In this document: positions 1 through 9,339 of the stretch, one piece after another
Numbering within the stretch: the first letter of the stretch is position 1
Layout of the letters: each line of letters opens with the position of its first letter
NCBI GenBank assembly: GCA_002346545.1
Contig: DEAA01000046.1
Span: 1 to 64,000 of the forward strand
Length of the DNA stretch: 64,000 nucleotides
Direction of reading: 5' to 3'
Origin: Acidobacteria bacterium UBA2994
Lineage (GTDB): Bacteria > Acidobacteriota > Vicinamibacteria > Vicinamibacterales > UBA8438
Position numbers and translations under genes: made by a program
Notes under the pieces: generated by a model
What the model was told of the DNA's origin: nothing
What the model saw: only the letters and a program-made list of their open reading frames with translations
Databases searched by the model: none

Positions 1-75
1 GCTCTGGGCCGAGGCCGCGGCCGGTATCAATACTAGGATGCCGAGCATGACGGCGAGCAACTTGCCGAACTTCAT
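1..75 (-). CDS. Start of an exported protein gene (partial, runs off the window)
   Basis: Twenty-five codons are visible, beginning MKFGKLLAVMLG and ending AAASAQS at the window edge. This is a typical Sec signal peptide: Lys at positions 2 and 5, a hydrophobic core, then an A-S-A cleavage site. A strong AGGAGGTG ribosome binding site lies 5-6 nt upstream of the ATG, which supports this start. A promoter candidate lies about 150 bp upstream. Nothing of the mature protein is in the window, so its function cannot be inferred. Confidence 0.7.
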   Translation of the reverse strand, partial: MKFGKLLAVMLGILVLIPAAASAQS

Positions 76-234
76 CCGCACACCTCCTTGACTACCGAAG
101 CGAGAGTGTTCCTCTTGCGCCCTACTACAAAACGAGACACGTGCCCACAAACCTACCACACCACCTAATAGACCAATCCACTCCCTTCCTTAAGGAGCAG
201 CCTGGCTAAACGCAGCCAACTCGAGAGCGGGCAA

Positions 235-265
235 ATTATATTCGAAACATTGGACACTCAGTCAA
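235..265 (-). promoter_or_regulatory. Sigma-70-like promoter candidate for the leftward exported protein gene
   Basis: On the minus strand there is TTGACT (260-265), a 19-nt spacer and a perfect TATAAT (235-240). The spacer is 2 nt longer than ideal. It lies in the AT-rich part of an otherwise GC-rich window and would give a leader of about 150 nt before the ATG at 75. Confidence 0.45.
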
Positions 266-562
266 GAGGCTCAATAATTTGGTTAAACTAATTTAGTTCG
301 GGGCCAGCACCATAGCGCACTTTTCGCCCTGCCTGACCGTGAGTCAGCCTACCTCGGGACGGCACTGAGAGAAGTCGCGCGACCTCTACTTATGCCTCGG
401 GAGGTGGTTGTCGATGCGCAGGCCGACCCGTGCTCTGCCGACCGACAGCCCCTGGTCACCACCGAGCGAGGAGGTTCGGGGTGTCGACAACAGCGGTGCA
501 GCCGAGAACAACTCCGGAATCGATCCAGCAAAGCATCGGCATGGGAGTGCCTTGCCGCCTTG

Positions 563-598
563 TTCAGGCACTCGTCCTGGTACGAACGAGTGCCTGAA
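563..598. repeat. Perfect 13-bp inverted repeat (hairpin) in noncoding DNA
   Basis: TTCAGGCACTCGT (563-575) is matched exactly by ACGAGTGCCTGAA (586-598) around a 10-nt loop. There is no T-run on either side, so it is not an ordinary intrinsic terminator. It sits in the middle of the gene-free region and may be part of a structured RNA or a protein-binding site. Confidence 0.7.
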
Positions 599-850
599 GT
601 AAACGAACGATATTGCAAACACGGCTTGCGGCAAGGCTCAACCGGGTGTAGGGTGTGGGTCTTAACTTCGTCCGAAGACTTATGGTGATGCATGCCCGTT
701 CTGGACCCGCATCTAGTCGCGCATCATCACCATCTCGAGTCGTGGGGATGGAACGGCGTTCTCGGGCGGGCCCGTCAACCATGCGGGGAGGCAGAATGAA
801 CCACACTCTCCAACGACCAATTGGGTGTTTGGAACATTCTTCAAACTCGA

Positions 851-879
851 TTGACAGTCCCCACAATGGCTGATACGCT
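851..879 (+). promoter_or_regulatory. Sigma-70-like extended -10 promoter for the beta-barrel gene
   Basis: A perfect TTGACA (851-856) is followed by a 17-nt spacer and TACGCT (874-879). A TG dinucleotide one base before the -10 box (871-872) makes it an extended -10 promoter. The start codon at 934 is about 50 nt beyond the expected transcription start. Confidence 0.65.
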
Positions 880-933
880 CGTGCGGTTTTCGAAGACCTG
901 TCCGGTCGCGGACCACCTTAGGAGGTTGTGAGC

Positions 934-1671
934 ATGCGAACTCGGTATGTTGTTCTTGGTCTCATTCTCGCCCTGCCGCTCAGTCTGGCTCAGCCGGTAG
1001 CGGCGCAGGAACTTCACTCCGGGGAGTGGGCGATCGGTTACTCGTTCCTCGGCAACAACGATATCGCCAAGGAGTCGAGCACTTTGCCGCTTGGTTGGTA
1101 TGGCGCTGGCGCCTACCGCCTGAGCGACAGCGTTGAGTGGGCCTTCGACCTGAGCGGTAACTACGCAGCAGGGATCGATGTCTGTGGCGGTATCGCCAAT
1201 CGAAGCGTACCGGCCGCGCAGCAGCCTGCCAACTGTCTTGAGGGGGTCGTAGCGGCGACCACTGAGGAGTTCCAGGGGCTGTCGTACCACCGCGCCGAGG
1301 CGCAGTGGTGTTCGCCGACCCTGAGCTCCTGTGACGTCAAGACCGTCTCCATTGGCGGTGTGACTGGCCCTCGCTTCGGCGTGCGCAACGGTAGCGTGCG
1401 GCCGTTCGTCCACATCATGGCGGGTGCCGTCCGCTCCGTGCGGAAGATCGCGTTCTTCTCGCACACTTCGACCAACTTGGCCATTCAGCCTGGTGGCGGC
1501 GTCGACATCGACGCCGGAGACAACATCGCCTGGCGGTTCCAGGTTGACTACCGCATGATCATGCACGGTGACCCCAGCGGCTCGAGCGCAGGGCTCGTGG
1601 TTGCCAACGGCAGCGACTGGAACGAGTTCCGGTTCGCCACCGGCGTCGTCTTCAAGCTCGGCTCTCGGTAA
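934..1671 (+). CDS. Exported beta-barrel-like outer membrane protein candidate
   Basis: A 245-aa protein with a clear signal peptide (MRTRYVVLGL start, cleavage near VAAQ-E at about residue 25). Alternating polar and hydrophobic segments rich in Gly, Tyr, Trp and Phe follow, as in small porin-like or OmpW/OmpA-type barrels. Four cysteines lie in the central part. I chose ATG 934 because AGGAGG (920-925) is 8 nt upstream of it; the in-frame GTG at 928 is too close to that site. The gene has its own promoter and terminator, so it is probably monocistronic and well expressed. No specific family was recognised. Confidence 0.75.
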   Translation: MRTRYVVLGLILALPLSLAQPVAAQELHSGEWAIGYSFLGNNDIAKESSTLPLGWYGAGAYRLSDSVEWAFDLSGNYAAGIDVCGGIANRSVPAAQQPANCLEGVVAATTEEFQGLSYHRAEAQWCSPTLSSCDVKTVSIGGVTGPRFGVRNGSVRPFVHIMAGAVRSVRKIAFFSHTSTNLAIQPGGGVDIDAGDNIAWRFQVDYRMIMHGDPSGSSAGLVVANGSDWNEFRFATGVVFKLGSR

Positions 1672-1700
1672 GGTCCCGCTCAGGGACCGGACAGCCTTCA

Positions 1701-1746
1701 AATCCCCGTAACGGTGATTAAGAGTCACCGTTACGGGGATTTTTTT
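1701..1746 (+). terminator. Rho-independent terminator
   Basis: A perfect 17-bp stem: AATCCCCGTAACGGTGA (1701-1717), a 7-nt loop, then its exact complement (1725-1741), running into a T-tract (1740-1746). It lies about 30 bp after the beta-barrel stop codon. It also separates that gene from the convergent gene ending at 1826. Confidence 0.95.
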
Positions 1747-1825
1747 GTGCGCAGTCCAGGTCACGCCACCGGCGTGACTGACGGTCCATACCCAAAGCGG
1801 TTTCGTGGGGGCTGAAAGACCCCCG

Positions 1826-3715
1826 CTACTGCGGCGCGGGAACGCCGAGGCGGCTGAGCTGGCCTAGGTAGTGGGCGTAGCGCTCAGGGTCGCGGTCCTG
1901 ATAGTAGCGAGCCAGAATCTCGTAGGGTAACGCGTAGTCCGGATCGACTTCTATCGCTCGTTCCCATTCCCGAACGGCGTCATCCAGCCGGCCAAGTCGA
2001 GACCAGAGGATGCCGAGGTTATAGTGGCTCTCGGCGTACCACGGGTTACGGCGAATCTCCTCCTCGAAGTAGCCGCGCGCCAGATCAAACTGCTCCAGTT
2101 GGTAGTGAACGAGCCCGAGGTTACTGCGCACCATCGGCTCCTCACGATCGAGACTAAGCGCGCGCTCATACTGCTCGCGGGCGTTCTCGTATTGCCCGTC
2201 CAGAAAGTAGATCGAGGCCAGGTTGTTCGCGGCAAACGCCGAAGCGGGTGACTGCTCCACCGCCGACTCCCACAACGTCCATCGATCCGAGAACTGCTGG
2301 GATCGATTGAACGCCGCGAACGCGAACACTACCACGACCGCCGACAATACAGCCCGGCCCATCATGACTGTATGCGCGCGCGTCACCTGTAAGGCATGTA
2401 GCAGGAAGAACAACAGACCGACGAGCGGTGCGTAGAGCCGCTCCTCAAGGTAGAAGCTGTGACCCGAGAGGAGCGTGGGGAAGACCATCAGCACGAACCA
2501 CAACAGCCCCACCCAGAGCAGACGTCGATCCTCGACCCGTACAACGACTGCCGCCACCAGTGCCAGAACCACCACTCCCGGCCACCAGGGCGCATTGAGA
2601 TCCGCTACCGTGCGAAGCGCGACCGGGAACACCGTCTTCCCGAAGTAGTGCAGCATCACCAGGCCGGCCACACCAAGGTTGTCGAGCAATCGAGGTACGA
2701 CCGGCGCCGGATTGTCGAATGCGAGCCAGCGCAGCAAAAACCAGGCAGCAGCCGTCACTCCCCACCCCAACGCTAGAGGCATAAACCGCTCTCGGAGCCT
2801 CTCCCAGAAGTCCGGCTCGCGCGCCCAGACCAGCGCAAGAAAGAGCGGCGGCAACACAAAGGCAGGTTCCTTGATAAGGATCGCCGCGAAGAACGTCGTC
2901 GCCTGTACCAACCAACGCTTCCGTGTTGGTTGGCGCCAGTAGGACACCCAAGCAAGCGTCGCAACGATGACCGAAAGCCCGAGCAGGCTGTCATTTCGGC
3001 CCGGGATCCAGGAGACCCCCTGTACATGAACCGGATGCACGACGAACAGGACCGCTCCCCAGAGACTCAACGTCTGCCCAAATCGAAGCTGTCGAAACAG
3101 GACGAGCAGGAGAACCGCCGAGAGCAGATGGACCACCACGCTCGTGAAATGGAAACCAAATAGATCGGTGCCGGTGAACTGAAAATCGAGCATGTAGGTC
3201 AACATGTAGAGTGGGCGGTAGTAGGTGTCCTCAGTGAACCGCCACATGTCGTCCATGAAGAGCGCACCGACGTTGCGCAGATCCGCAAAGAAGTACTGAT
3301 TGCTGAAAATCAGTTCCTGGTCGTCGAAATAGGTGTAGTCAAAGAAGAGCGAATTGCCGTACACGACGACGCCACAGAGACACACCACCAGGGATGCCGC
3401 AAGCAAGCTCAATGGTCCGCGACCGGCAACCGCGTCTGGGAGAATCGTGGACTGTACACTCCGCGCCCCCGCACCACCGGTCTGCTCATACATGCGCGAG
3501 TTCGCGCCCAGTTCGTCATACTTCCGTCGCTTGTCGCGGTCGCCGAGCACCTCGTGCGCCTCGTTAACCTCCTTGAGCCGGCGTTCCGCGCCGGCATCAC
3601 CGGGATTCACGTCCGGATGGCATTTGCGCGCCAGGGTACGGAAGGCTCGCTTGATCTCGTCCTGCGAGGCTGACTTCGATACCCCAAGCGTCTCGTAGTG
3701 GTCGCGAAAGTCCAT
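1826..3715 (-). CDS. J-domain / TMTC-like GT-C membrane protein / TPR fusion
   Basis: A 629-aa protein with three modules. Residues 1-75 form a J-domain: [12 protein letters not shown] start, HPD motif at 33-35, and helix IV with the [10 protein letters not shown] pattern. Residues about 100-470 are a polytopic membrane region with roughly ten hydrophobic segments. This region carries TMTC/GT-C-like motifs: [14 protein letters not shown] in the first lumenal loop and [16 protein letters not shown] further on. Residues about 480-629 hold three or four TPR units. J-domains activate Hsp70 ATPase on the cytoplasmic side. TMTC-type proteins are GT-C fold mannosyltransferases or relatives with external TPRs. 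Joining them suggests a membrane enzyme or scaffold that recruits DnaK, but that is inference. It is divergent from the TPR lipoprotein gene at 3759. Confidence 0.85.
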   Translation of the reverse strand: MDFRDHYETLGVSKSASQDEIKRAFRTLARKCHPDVNPGDAGAERRLKEVNEAHEVLGDRDKRRKYDELGANSRMYEQTGGAGARSVQSTILPDAVAGRGPLSLLAASLVVCLCGVVVYGNSLFFDYTYFDDQELIFSNQYFFADLRNVGALFMDDMWRFTEDTYYRPLYMLTYMLDFQFTGTDLFGFHFTSVVVHLLSAVLLLVLFRQLRFGQTLSLWGAVLFVVHPVHVQGVSWIPGRNDSLLGLSVIVATLAWVSYWRQPTRKRWLVQATTFFAAILIKEPAFVLPPLFLALVWAREPDFWERLRERFMPLALGWGVTAAAWFLLRWLAFDNPAPVVPRLLDNLGVAGLVMLHYFGKTVFPVALRTVADLNAPWWPGVVVLALVAAVVVRVEDRRLLWVGLLWFVLMVFPTLLSGHSFYLEERLYAPLVGLLFFLLHALQVTRAHTVMMGRAVLSAVVVVFAFAAFNRSQQFSDRWTLWESAVEQSPASAFAANNLASIYFLDGQYENAREQYERALSLDREEPMVRSNLGLVHYQLEQFDLARGYFEEEIRRNPWYAESHYNLGILWSRLGRLDDAVREWERAIEVDPDYALPYEILARYYQDRDPERYAHYLGQLSRLGVPAPQ

Positions 3716-3869
3716 GACGGTCTAGAGTCGCTGTGCGGACATGGCGGATAGTTGAAGGGTGACAGCTAAACAGCGACGTCTCCGAATCTTCGCCCGTCGG
3801 CCTCGAGTGAGGCAAGTAGGTCCGAGTGTCGCTGGACTGACAGCCCGCTGTTGGCGCACCATTACCGGA

Positions 3870-5564
3870 GTGGGCACGAACAACCTTATCGTTGCGGCAG
3901 CCCTCCTGCTGGCTCTCAGTCTCGGCTGTGCAGAAGACAGCTCCCAGGAGGGACCCCGTCAGACCACAACGACCCCGACGGACGACGAACTCAGGCGGGT
4001 ACCGCTACCGGAGGTCGGCGGCCTCGACCCCGAGATTCAGCTTGAGATCCGCCAATCGCATCGCGGGTTGGAAACGTCGATGGATGCCGGCACCTCAGTG
4101 CACGAGGAGCACGGCCGGCTGGGAATGCAGCTCGACGCCTTTGGCCTGCGCGACGCAGCTGAGATCGCCTACCGTAACGCGCGACAACTGGCTCCAGACG
4201 ACTTTCGCTGGGCCTACTACCTAGCCCTCCTTTACGAGGCACAATCTCGACCTGAAGAGGCAATAGACGCGTTTCTGGTCGCGCTAGCGCTACGCCCCGA
4301 TTACGTCGCTGGACTCGCCCGGCTCGGCGACGTCTATCTCCTGCAGGGGCGCAGCAACGAAGCGAGGCAGCGATTCGATCGGGGCCTTGAGCTCGACGCA
4401 ACATGCGCGCAGTGTCTTGTCGGCCTGGGTCGACTGTCGCTCCAAGATCAGGAATACGAACGAGCCGCCACCCAGCTCGAACAGGCACTCACCATTGCGC
4501 CGTGGGCCGCGACCATCCGGTATCCGCTAGCGCAGGCCTACCGGGCACTTGGACGCGACGGCGAAGCTCAGGGTCAACTCGACGAACGAGCCGATGCGAC
4601 CCGTAACATCGGTCTGGGGAGAGTCATCGACCGCCCCGGGGTGTACGACCCGCTGCTCGAGCAGCTCCGTGCAGTCGCGGTGGCCGGGAAGGTCGCCTAC
4701 GAGGCGCGAGGGGTCATGGCCGCCCGCGAGGGCCGATGGAACGAAGCGCTCGAACAGTTTGACAAGATGATCGAAGCCGACCCCGAGGATCCGGTCTCCC
4801 GAAATCTCCTGGCCATAACGTTGCTGAACATGGGCAATCGGGAAGAAGCGCGTGAGCAATACCAAGAGACGCTCCGACTCGACCCGGCCCACGCCGGTGC
4901 GAACATCCAGCTGGGGATCTTCCTCGCCGAAGACGGACAGGAGCGTGACGCCATCAGCCGGTTCCGGCAGGCCGTGGAGTCGGATCCAGGCTCGAACGTC
5001 GCCCACCTAAACCTCGCGGCTGCGCTGCTACGCGACGGTCAACCCTCGGAAGCGGCGGCGGCGTACAACGCGCTCATCGCGCTCGATCCGAGCAACGGTC
5101 CGGCCAGGCTTGGACGCGCGTTTGCACTGATCAGAGCCGGACGGCACCCGGAGGCGAAAGCCGCCCTCGAGGACGACACTCGCGCGCAACCCAACGAAAT
5201 CGCCTTCCCCCACACGCTGGCGCGTCTGCTCGCCGCCTCTCCTGACGACTCAGTACGCAACGGTCGGCGCGCGTTCGAGATCCTGGCTGAGATTACTGCG
5301 GTTGTGCAGTCACCCCAGGTCATGGAGACTACGGCCATGGCGGCGGCCGAAGTGGGTCTGTTCGAAGATGCCGCACGCTACCAGGGGATGGCGATCGAGA
5401 TGGCAAATCAGGCCGGACTAGCGGCGTTGGCGGCGCAACTCAACGTGGGCCTGTCCCGCTACCGGCAACGTCAGCCTTCGAGACAGCCGTTCGCCGACCA
5501 CGACCCGGTGTTTGCCCCCGCCCCCTTCAGCCCGCAAGCCCTCGTCGAAGCACGAGCTCAGTAG
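3870..5564 (+). CDS. TPR-repeat lipoprotein
   Basis: From the GTG at 3870 this is a 564-aa protein beginning MGTNNLIVAAALL with a lipobox LSLGC, followed by a Ser/Thr/Pro-rich linker and TPR units over most of its length. The frame stays open up to a GTG at 3759, which would add 37 Arg-rich residues in front of the signal sequence. I prefer 3870 because it gives a normal lipoprotein signal, although the ribosome binding site there (GGAG) is close to the start. It lies 23 bp upstream of the FG-GAP lipoprotein gene, same strand, and they probably form an operon. Likely a lipid-anchored scaffold; its partner is unknown. Confidence 0.8.
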   Translation: MGTNNLIVAAALLLALSLGCAEDSSQEGPRQTTTTPTDDELRRVPLPEVGGLDPEIQLEIRQSHRGLETSMDAGTSVHEEHGRLGMQLDAFGLRDAAEIAYRNARQLAPDDFRWAYYLALLYEAQSRPEEAIDAFLVALALRPDYVAGLARLGDVYLLQGRSNEARQRFDRGLELDATCAQCLVGLGRLSLQDQEYERAATQLEQALTIAPWAATIRYPLAQAYRALGRDGEAQGQLDERADATRNIGLGRVIDRPGVYDPLLEQLRAVAVAGKVAYEARGVMAAREGRWNEALEQFDKMIEADPEDPVSRNLLAITLLNMGNREEAREQYQETLRLDPAHAGANIQLGIFLAEDGQERDAISRFRQAVESDPGSNVAHLNLAAALLRDGQPSEAAAAYNALIALDPSNGPARLGRAFALIRAGRHPEAKAALEDDTRAQPNEIAFPHTLARLLAASPDDSVRNGRRAFEILAEITAVVQSPQVMETTAMAAAEVGLFEDAARYQGMAIEMANQAGLAALAAQLNVGLSRYRQRQPSRQPFADHDPVFAPAPFSPQALVEARAQ

Positions 5565-5587
5565 GGCGACATCGAGGATTCATCGTC

Positions 5588-7351
5588 GTGGATCTGTCGC
5601 TGCTACGGTCGAGTGTGACACTAGCGTTGCCCGTCTGCCTGATCGCGTGCGGGGGCGGCACGTCGGCGCCCGCAGCCACGACCGCCCCCGAAACCGAAGC
5701 GGCTCTCGATCAAACCCGGGTGACCTTCGAGGACGCCACCGAGGGAGCGGGACTCGACTTCACCCATGTCAACGGCATGTCTGGTGAGATGTATTTCAAC
5801 GAAATGGTGGGCGCGGGCGTCGCGCTCTTCGACTATGACAACGACGGCGATCTCGACGTGTATCTCGTGCAGGGGCACATACTCGGACCGGATGTCGAAC
5901 AGGGGGACGCGTCGTTCGAGCCAGGTTTGCAGGGCCCACTGAGAGATCGGTTGTATCGGAACGACACCGAAACGGCTCCCAGAGGCTCCATGCAGTTGAC
6001 CGACGTCACCGAGACAAGCGGCATCGATGCCCGAGGGTATGGGATGGGTGTCGCGGCCGGCGACTACGACAACGACGGGTGGGTCGACCTCTATGTACTC
6101 AACTACGGCCCGAACCAGTTGTGGCGAAACAATGGCGACGGCACGTTCGCCGACGTCACGGCAAGAGCTGGCGCAGATGATGCCAGATGGAGCGTCAGCG
6201 GGTCGTTCCTCGACTACGACCGGGATGGCTGGCTGGACCTCTATATTGGCAACTACGTGAACTACAGCGTGGCCAACAACGTCGAGTGCTTCAACAATAT
6301 CCGCACTTACTGTGGTCCCGATGGTTTCGTGCCAGTGCCGGATCGCCTCTTTCGTAATCGAGGTGACGGTACATTCGAGGACACTACCGCTGCCTCTCAG
6401 ATCGGGCGAGAGTACGGTCCGGCCCTCGGAGTGTCCACCGCGGATCTCGATGGCAACGGCTGGATCGACATCTACGTGGCCAACGACCTGTCGGAGAATC
6501 GGTCGTGGATGAACCAGGGAGACGGCACCTTCGTGAACACTGCCCAATTCAACGGCTCGGCCTACAACGACGTCGGCGACGCCGAGGCCAGTATGGGGGT
6601 CGATGCGGGAGACTTCGATGGGGACGGAGATGACGACCTCTTCGTGTCACACCTGATCACCCAGACCAACACCCTCTATGTGAACGACGGAAACGGTCTA
6701 TTTGAGGATCGAAGCACGCGAACCGGGCTCGGCCCGCCTAGCTTGGCGTTCACCGGGTTTGGTACGGCGTGGTTCGACTACGACAATGACGGCTGGCTAG
6801 ACATCTTCGTGGCCAACGGCGCCGTGGACCTGATTCCCCGCCTCGTCCAGGCTGGCGATCCGTACCCGCTGCATCAGACGAACCAGCTGTTCAGGAACCT
6901 CGGCGATGGTCGCTTCACCGAGGTCTCATCGAGCAGCGGTTCGGTATTCGGACTCTCGGAAGTTAGTCGAGGCTCGGCCTTCGGCGATATCGACAACGAT
7001 GGTGACGTCGACATCGTGCTGACCAACAACAACGGTCCAGCGCGCCTGCTCCTCAACGCTGTCGGCAACCAGCAGCATTGGGTAGGTCTGCGTCTCGTCG
7101 ACCCGGCTACAAACCGCGACATGCTGGGCACACGCGTAGCAGTGATTCCGGTGGGCGGAACGCCGCGCTGGCGACGAGTGCGGTCGGACGGCAGCTATGC
7201 GTCGGCCAATGACCCGCGCGTCCTCTTTGGACTCGGAACCAACTCCGAGATCGAAGGCGTCCAGGCGATCTGGCCTGACGGCACGCTCGAGACCTGGACG
7301 TCGGTGCAGACCGACCAGTGGATCACGCTGAGCCGGGGGACGGGACAGTGA
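5588..7351 (+). CDS. CRTAC1-type FG-GAP/VCBS repeat lipoprotein with ASPIC/UnbV domain
   Basis: A 587-aa protein with a lipobox L-I-A-C at Cys21. It has seven calcium-loop repeats of the type DYDNDGDLDVYL, spread from about residue 80 to residue 475, as in the integrin-like FG-GAP/VCBS propeller family. The C-terminal 100 residues match the ASPIC/UnbV domain pattern (GLGxxxxIExVxxxWPDG). Such proteins are lipid-anchored or secreted and bind Ca2+; a biochemical role is not established. The start is GTG 5588. The stop overlaps the start of the next gene (GTGA at 7348-7351), so the two are translationally coupled. Confidence 0.88.
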   Translation: MDLSLLRSSVTLALPVCLIACGGGTSAPAATTAPETEAALDQTRVTFEDATEGAGLDFTHVNGMSGEMYFNEMVGAGVALFDYDNDGDLDVYLVQGHILGPDVEQGDASFEPGLQGPLRDRLYRNDTETAPRGSMQLTDVTETSGIDARGYGMGVAAGDYDNDGWVDLYVLNYGPNQLWRNNGDGTFADVTARAGADDARWSVSGSFLDYDRDGWLDLYIGNYVNYSVANNVECFNNIRTYCGPDGFVPVPDRLFRNRGDGTFEDTTAASQIGREYGPALGVSTADLDGNGWIDIYVANDLSENRSWMNQGDGTFVNTAQFNGSAYNDVGDAEASMGVDAGDFDGDGDDDLFVSHLITQTNTLYVNDGNGLFEDRSTRTGLGPPSLAFTGFGTAWFDYDNDGWLDIFVANGAVDLIPRLVQAGDPYPLHQTNQLFRNLGDGRFTEVSSSSGSVFGLSEVSRGSAFGDIDNDGDVDIVLTNNNGPARLLLNAVGNQQHWVGLRLVDPATNRDMLGTRVAVIPVGGTPRWRRVRSDGSYASANDPRVLFGLGTNSEIEGVQAIWPDGTLETWTSVQTDQWITLSRGTGQ

Positions 7352-9207
7352 CTGTGACCGCCCTGACGACCCAACTCGGTGGCCCGGCGCGTCTCCCCCT
7401 ATACCCAACGCTGCTCCTCCTGGCGATGAGCTTCGCGCCTCGGGTGCAGGAGAGCCAGCCGCTCGTCTTGGCCTTCTGGGGCTCATGCGCGGTGCTTCTC
7501 GCCTGGCAATGGTGGCTGAGCAGAACCATCGCGCGAGAAGGTCGGACGCTCACTATCGAGGGCAGCCTCCGCAAGAACCACTATCTGCAGTTGGTGGCCC
7601 ATCTGGGCGTCTATTTCTACTGGAGCTGGTACTGGCCGGAGGTCGGGAACCACGCGTGGCTGATCGCCGCGCAGGTGGTCTTCGCCTATGCGTTCGACAT
7701 GCTCCTAGGCTGGTCGAGGCGCAACCTCTGGCGCTTGAGCTTTGGTCCCTTCCCGATCATCTTCAGCACCAACCTGTTTCTGTGGTTCCGTGACGACTGG
7801 TTCTTCCTGCAGTTCGTCATGGTGGCGCTGGGATTCGTCGGCAAGGAGCTCTTTACCTGGATGCGCAACGGGCGCAGGACACACATCTTCAATCCTTCCG
7901 GGTTCTCGTTGTCAGTGTTTTCGGTCGTCCTGATCCTGGCGGGACGAACCGACCTGACGTGGGGGCAGGAAATCGCGCTGACTCTCCGGTATCCGGAGCA
8001 CATGTACCTCGTGATCTTCCTGCTGGGCCTGATGGTCCAGTACTACTTCGCAGTCACGCTGATGACCCTCTCGGCCGCGGCAACACTCTTCCTGCTCGGC
8101 CTGGTGTACTCGGCGTTCACTGGGGTCTACTTCTTCGTTGACACCACCGTCCCGATCGCCGTGTTTTTGGGTCTCCATCTACTGGTAACCGACCCCTCCA
8201 CGTCACCGCGGGGGAGCCTCGGACGAGTGATCTTCGGGTCGCTCTACGGCATCAGCGTGTGGGTGCTCTACGCCGCCTTCCTCCCGCTCGGGATTCCCGC
8301 GTTTTACGACAAGCTGCTCTGCGTACCACTCCTCAACCTCAGCGTCCGCATCATCGACCGATTCGTCGGGCGCCTCGAGGGCGAGATGCTCGGCCTCGAG
8401 CGCTTCTGGCCGACCATCTCTCCGCGCCAGCTCAACTACACGTCGATGGCAGTCTGGACATTGCTCTTCGTCGGCCTGCTGAGTACCGACGCGATCGGAA
8501 ACCGACACCCGGGCACCAACCTAGCCTTCTGGGAGTCAGCCTGCGACGAAGGTCTGCGGAACGGGTGCCGCAACCTCATGGTTCGTCAGTCGAACAACTG
8601 CGCGGCTGGCATCGCGCGCTCATGCAACGAGCTCGGGATCATGCTCGCTACAGGCAGGGTGGACGCCCCCAATGCGACCGAGGCGGCCGCGGCGTTCGAC
8701 CAGGCGTGTGAACTCGGCCTCGGTATCGGCTGCAACAACGCGGCGGTGCTGTCCGGCGGTGGACAGCAGTTCACCCGCACGTCGACCACCCTGGCGTCGG
8801 CCCTGGCGCGCGGCGACCCTGCTCCCCTCCGCGAGGCCTGTGACAACGACGATGGCGAGGGCTGCTTCCTTCTGGCAGCCGCGTACCAGGCGGGGCGCGG
8901 TGTCGAGCTGGACGTGGCCACTGCGCGTGAACTGCACTCGCGCTCGTGCGACCTGGGATGGGCGCTCTCGTGTGGCGAACTCGCTGGGCTCTATCTGCGC
9001 GGTGAGGGCGGAGCACCGGACCCGGCCCGGGCGGCCGGGAGCTTCAACCTCGGATGCGCCAGCGGGGACGCCATGAGCTGCCTCCGACTCGGGCTGCTTC
9101 TGCAGAGCGATCAGATCCAGACTCCCGACCCAGAGCGGGCCCGCTCACTGATCCAGCTAGCCTGCGAGATGGGACTGAGCCAGGCCTGCGACTTCCTCGA
9201 GCCTTAG
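7348..9207 (+). CDS. NqrB/RnfD-like membrane protein with cysteine-rich Sel1 (Hcp-like) tail
   Basis: A 619-aa protein. Residues about 15-400 form about ten membrane helices with NqrB/RnfD signatures: HIFNPSGF and, near the end, LLVTDPSTSPRG followed by a helix pair ending IIDRFV. Those subunits normally carry covalent FMN on a Thr in a TTAT/SGAT-like motif; I do not see that motif here. From about residue 405 there are roughly seven units of the form ACxxGxxxxCxxLG, the paired-cysteine Sel1 repeat of Helicobacter Hcp proteins, implying disulfides and an extracytoplasmic tail. An upstream ATG at 7318 is in frame, but GTG 7348 gives a 4-nt overlap with the preceding stop and is preferred. Possibly a membrane redox partner of the upstream lipoproteins; this is inference. 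Confidence 0.75.
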   Translation: MTVTALTTQLGGPARLPLYPTLLLLAMSFAPRVQESQPLVLAFWGSCAVLLAWQWWLSRTIAREGRTLTIEGSLRKNHYLQLVAHLGVYFYWSWYWPEVGNHAWLIAAQVVFAYAFDMLLGWSRRNLWRLSFGPFPIIFSTNLFLWFRDDWFFLQFVMVALGFVGKELFTWMRNGRRTHIFNPSGFSLSVFSVVLILAGRTDLTWGQEIALTLRYPEHMYLVIFLLGLMVQYYFAVTLMTLSAAATLFLLGLVYSAFTGVYFFVDTTVPIAVFLGLHLLVTDPSTSPRGSLGRVIFGSLYGISVWVLYAAFLPLGIPAFYDKLLCVPLLNLSVRIIDRFVGRLEGEMLGLERFWPTISPRQLNYTSMAVWTLLFVGLLSTDAIGNRHPGTNLAFWESACDEGLRNGCRNLMVRQSNNCAAGIARSCNELGIMLATGRVDAPNATEAAAAFDQACELGLGIGCNNAAVLSGGGQQFTRTSTTLASALARGDPAPLREACDNDDGEGCFLLAAAYQAGRGVELDVATARELHSRSCDLGWALSCGELAGLYLRGEGGAPDPARAAGSFNLGCASGDAMSCLRLGLLLQSDQIQTPDPERARSLIQLACEMGLSQACDFLEP

Positions 9208-9339
9208 GAGGCTGCTAGAGAAGGTCTGAGGGCGGCTCCTCAATTAGGCGTTCGTGTGGCGAAGCGTGAGGCGTGAACAGCCAGGCGAACAGTGACCGAC
9301 GACGCAACACCGTCCACACTGGCGACTCGCCGAAAAACC

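Larger units (their letters stand above)
76..850. other. Long intergenic region without a convincing gene
   Basis: I see no protein-coding gene here. The open frames between 349 and 916 have arginine-, serine- and cysteine-rich translations with no family resemblance and no ribosome binding site. The stretch holds a leftward promoter candidate (235-265), an 8-bp inverted repeat GTTGTCGA (407-414) with TCGACAAC (484-491), and a perfect 13-bp inverted repeat at 563-598. The left 200 bases are relatively AT-rich. Confidence 0.5.

Noticed and set aside
349-916. Several overlapping open frames on both strands
   Set aside because: Translations are low-complexity Arg/Ser/Cys-rich with no ribosome binding site and no family resemblance; they overlap each other in conflicting frames.
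841-1764. 307-aa minus-strand frame
   Set aside because: Antisense shadow of the beta-barrel gene, running through its terminator; no start signal.
9208-9339. Possible terminator between the convergent NqrB-like and GT-C genes
   Set aside because: Only a 4-bp GGCG/CGCC stem near 9322 with A-run on the wrong side; not supported.
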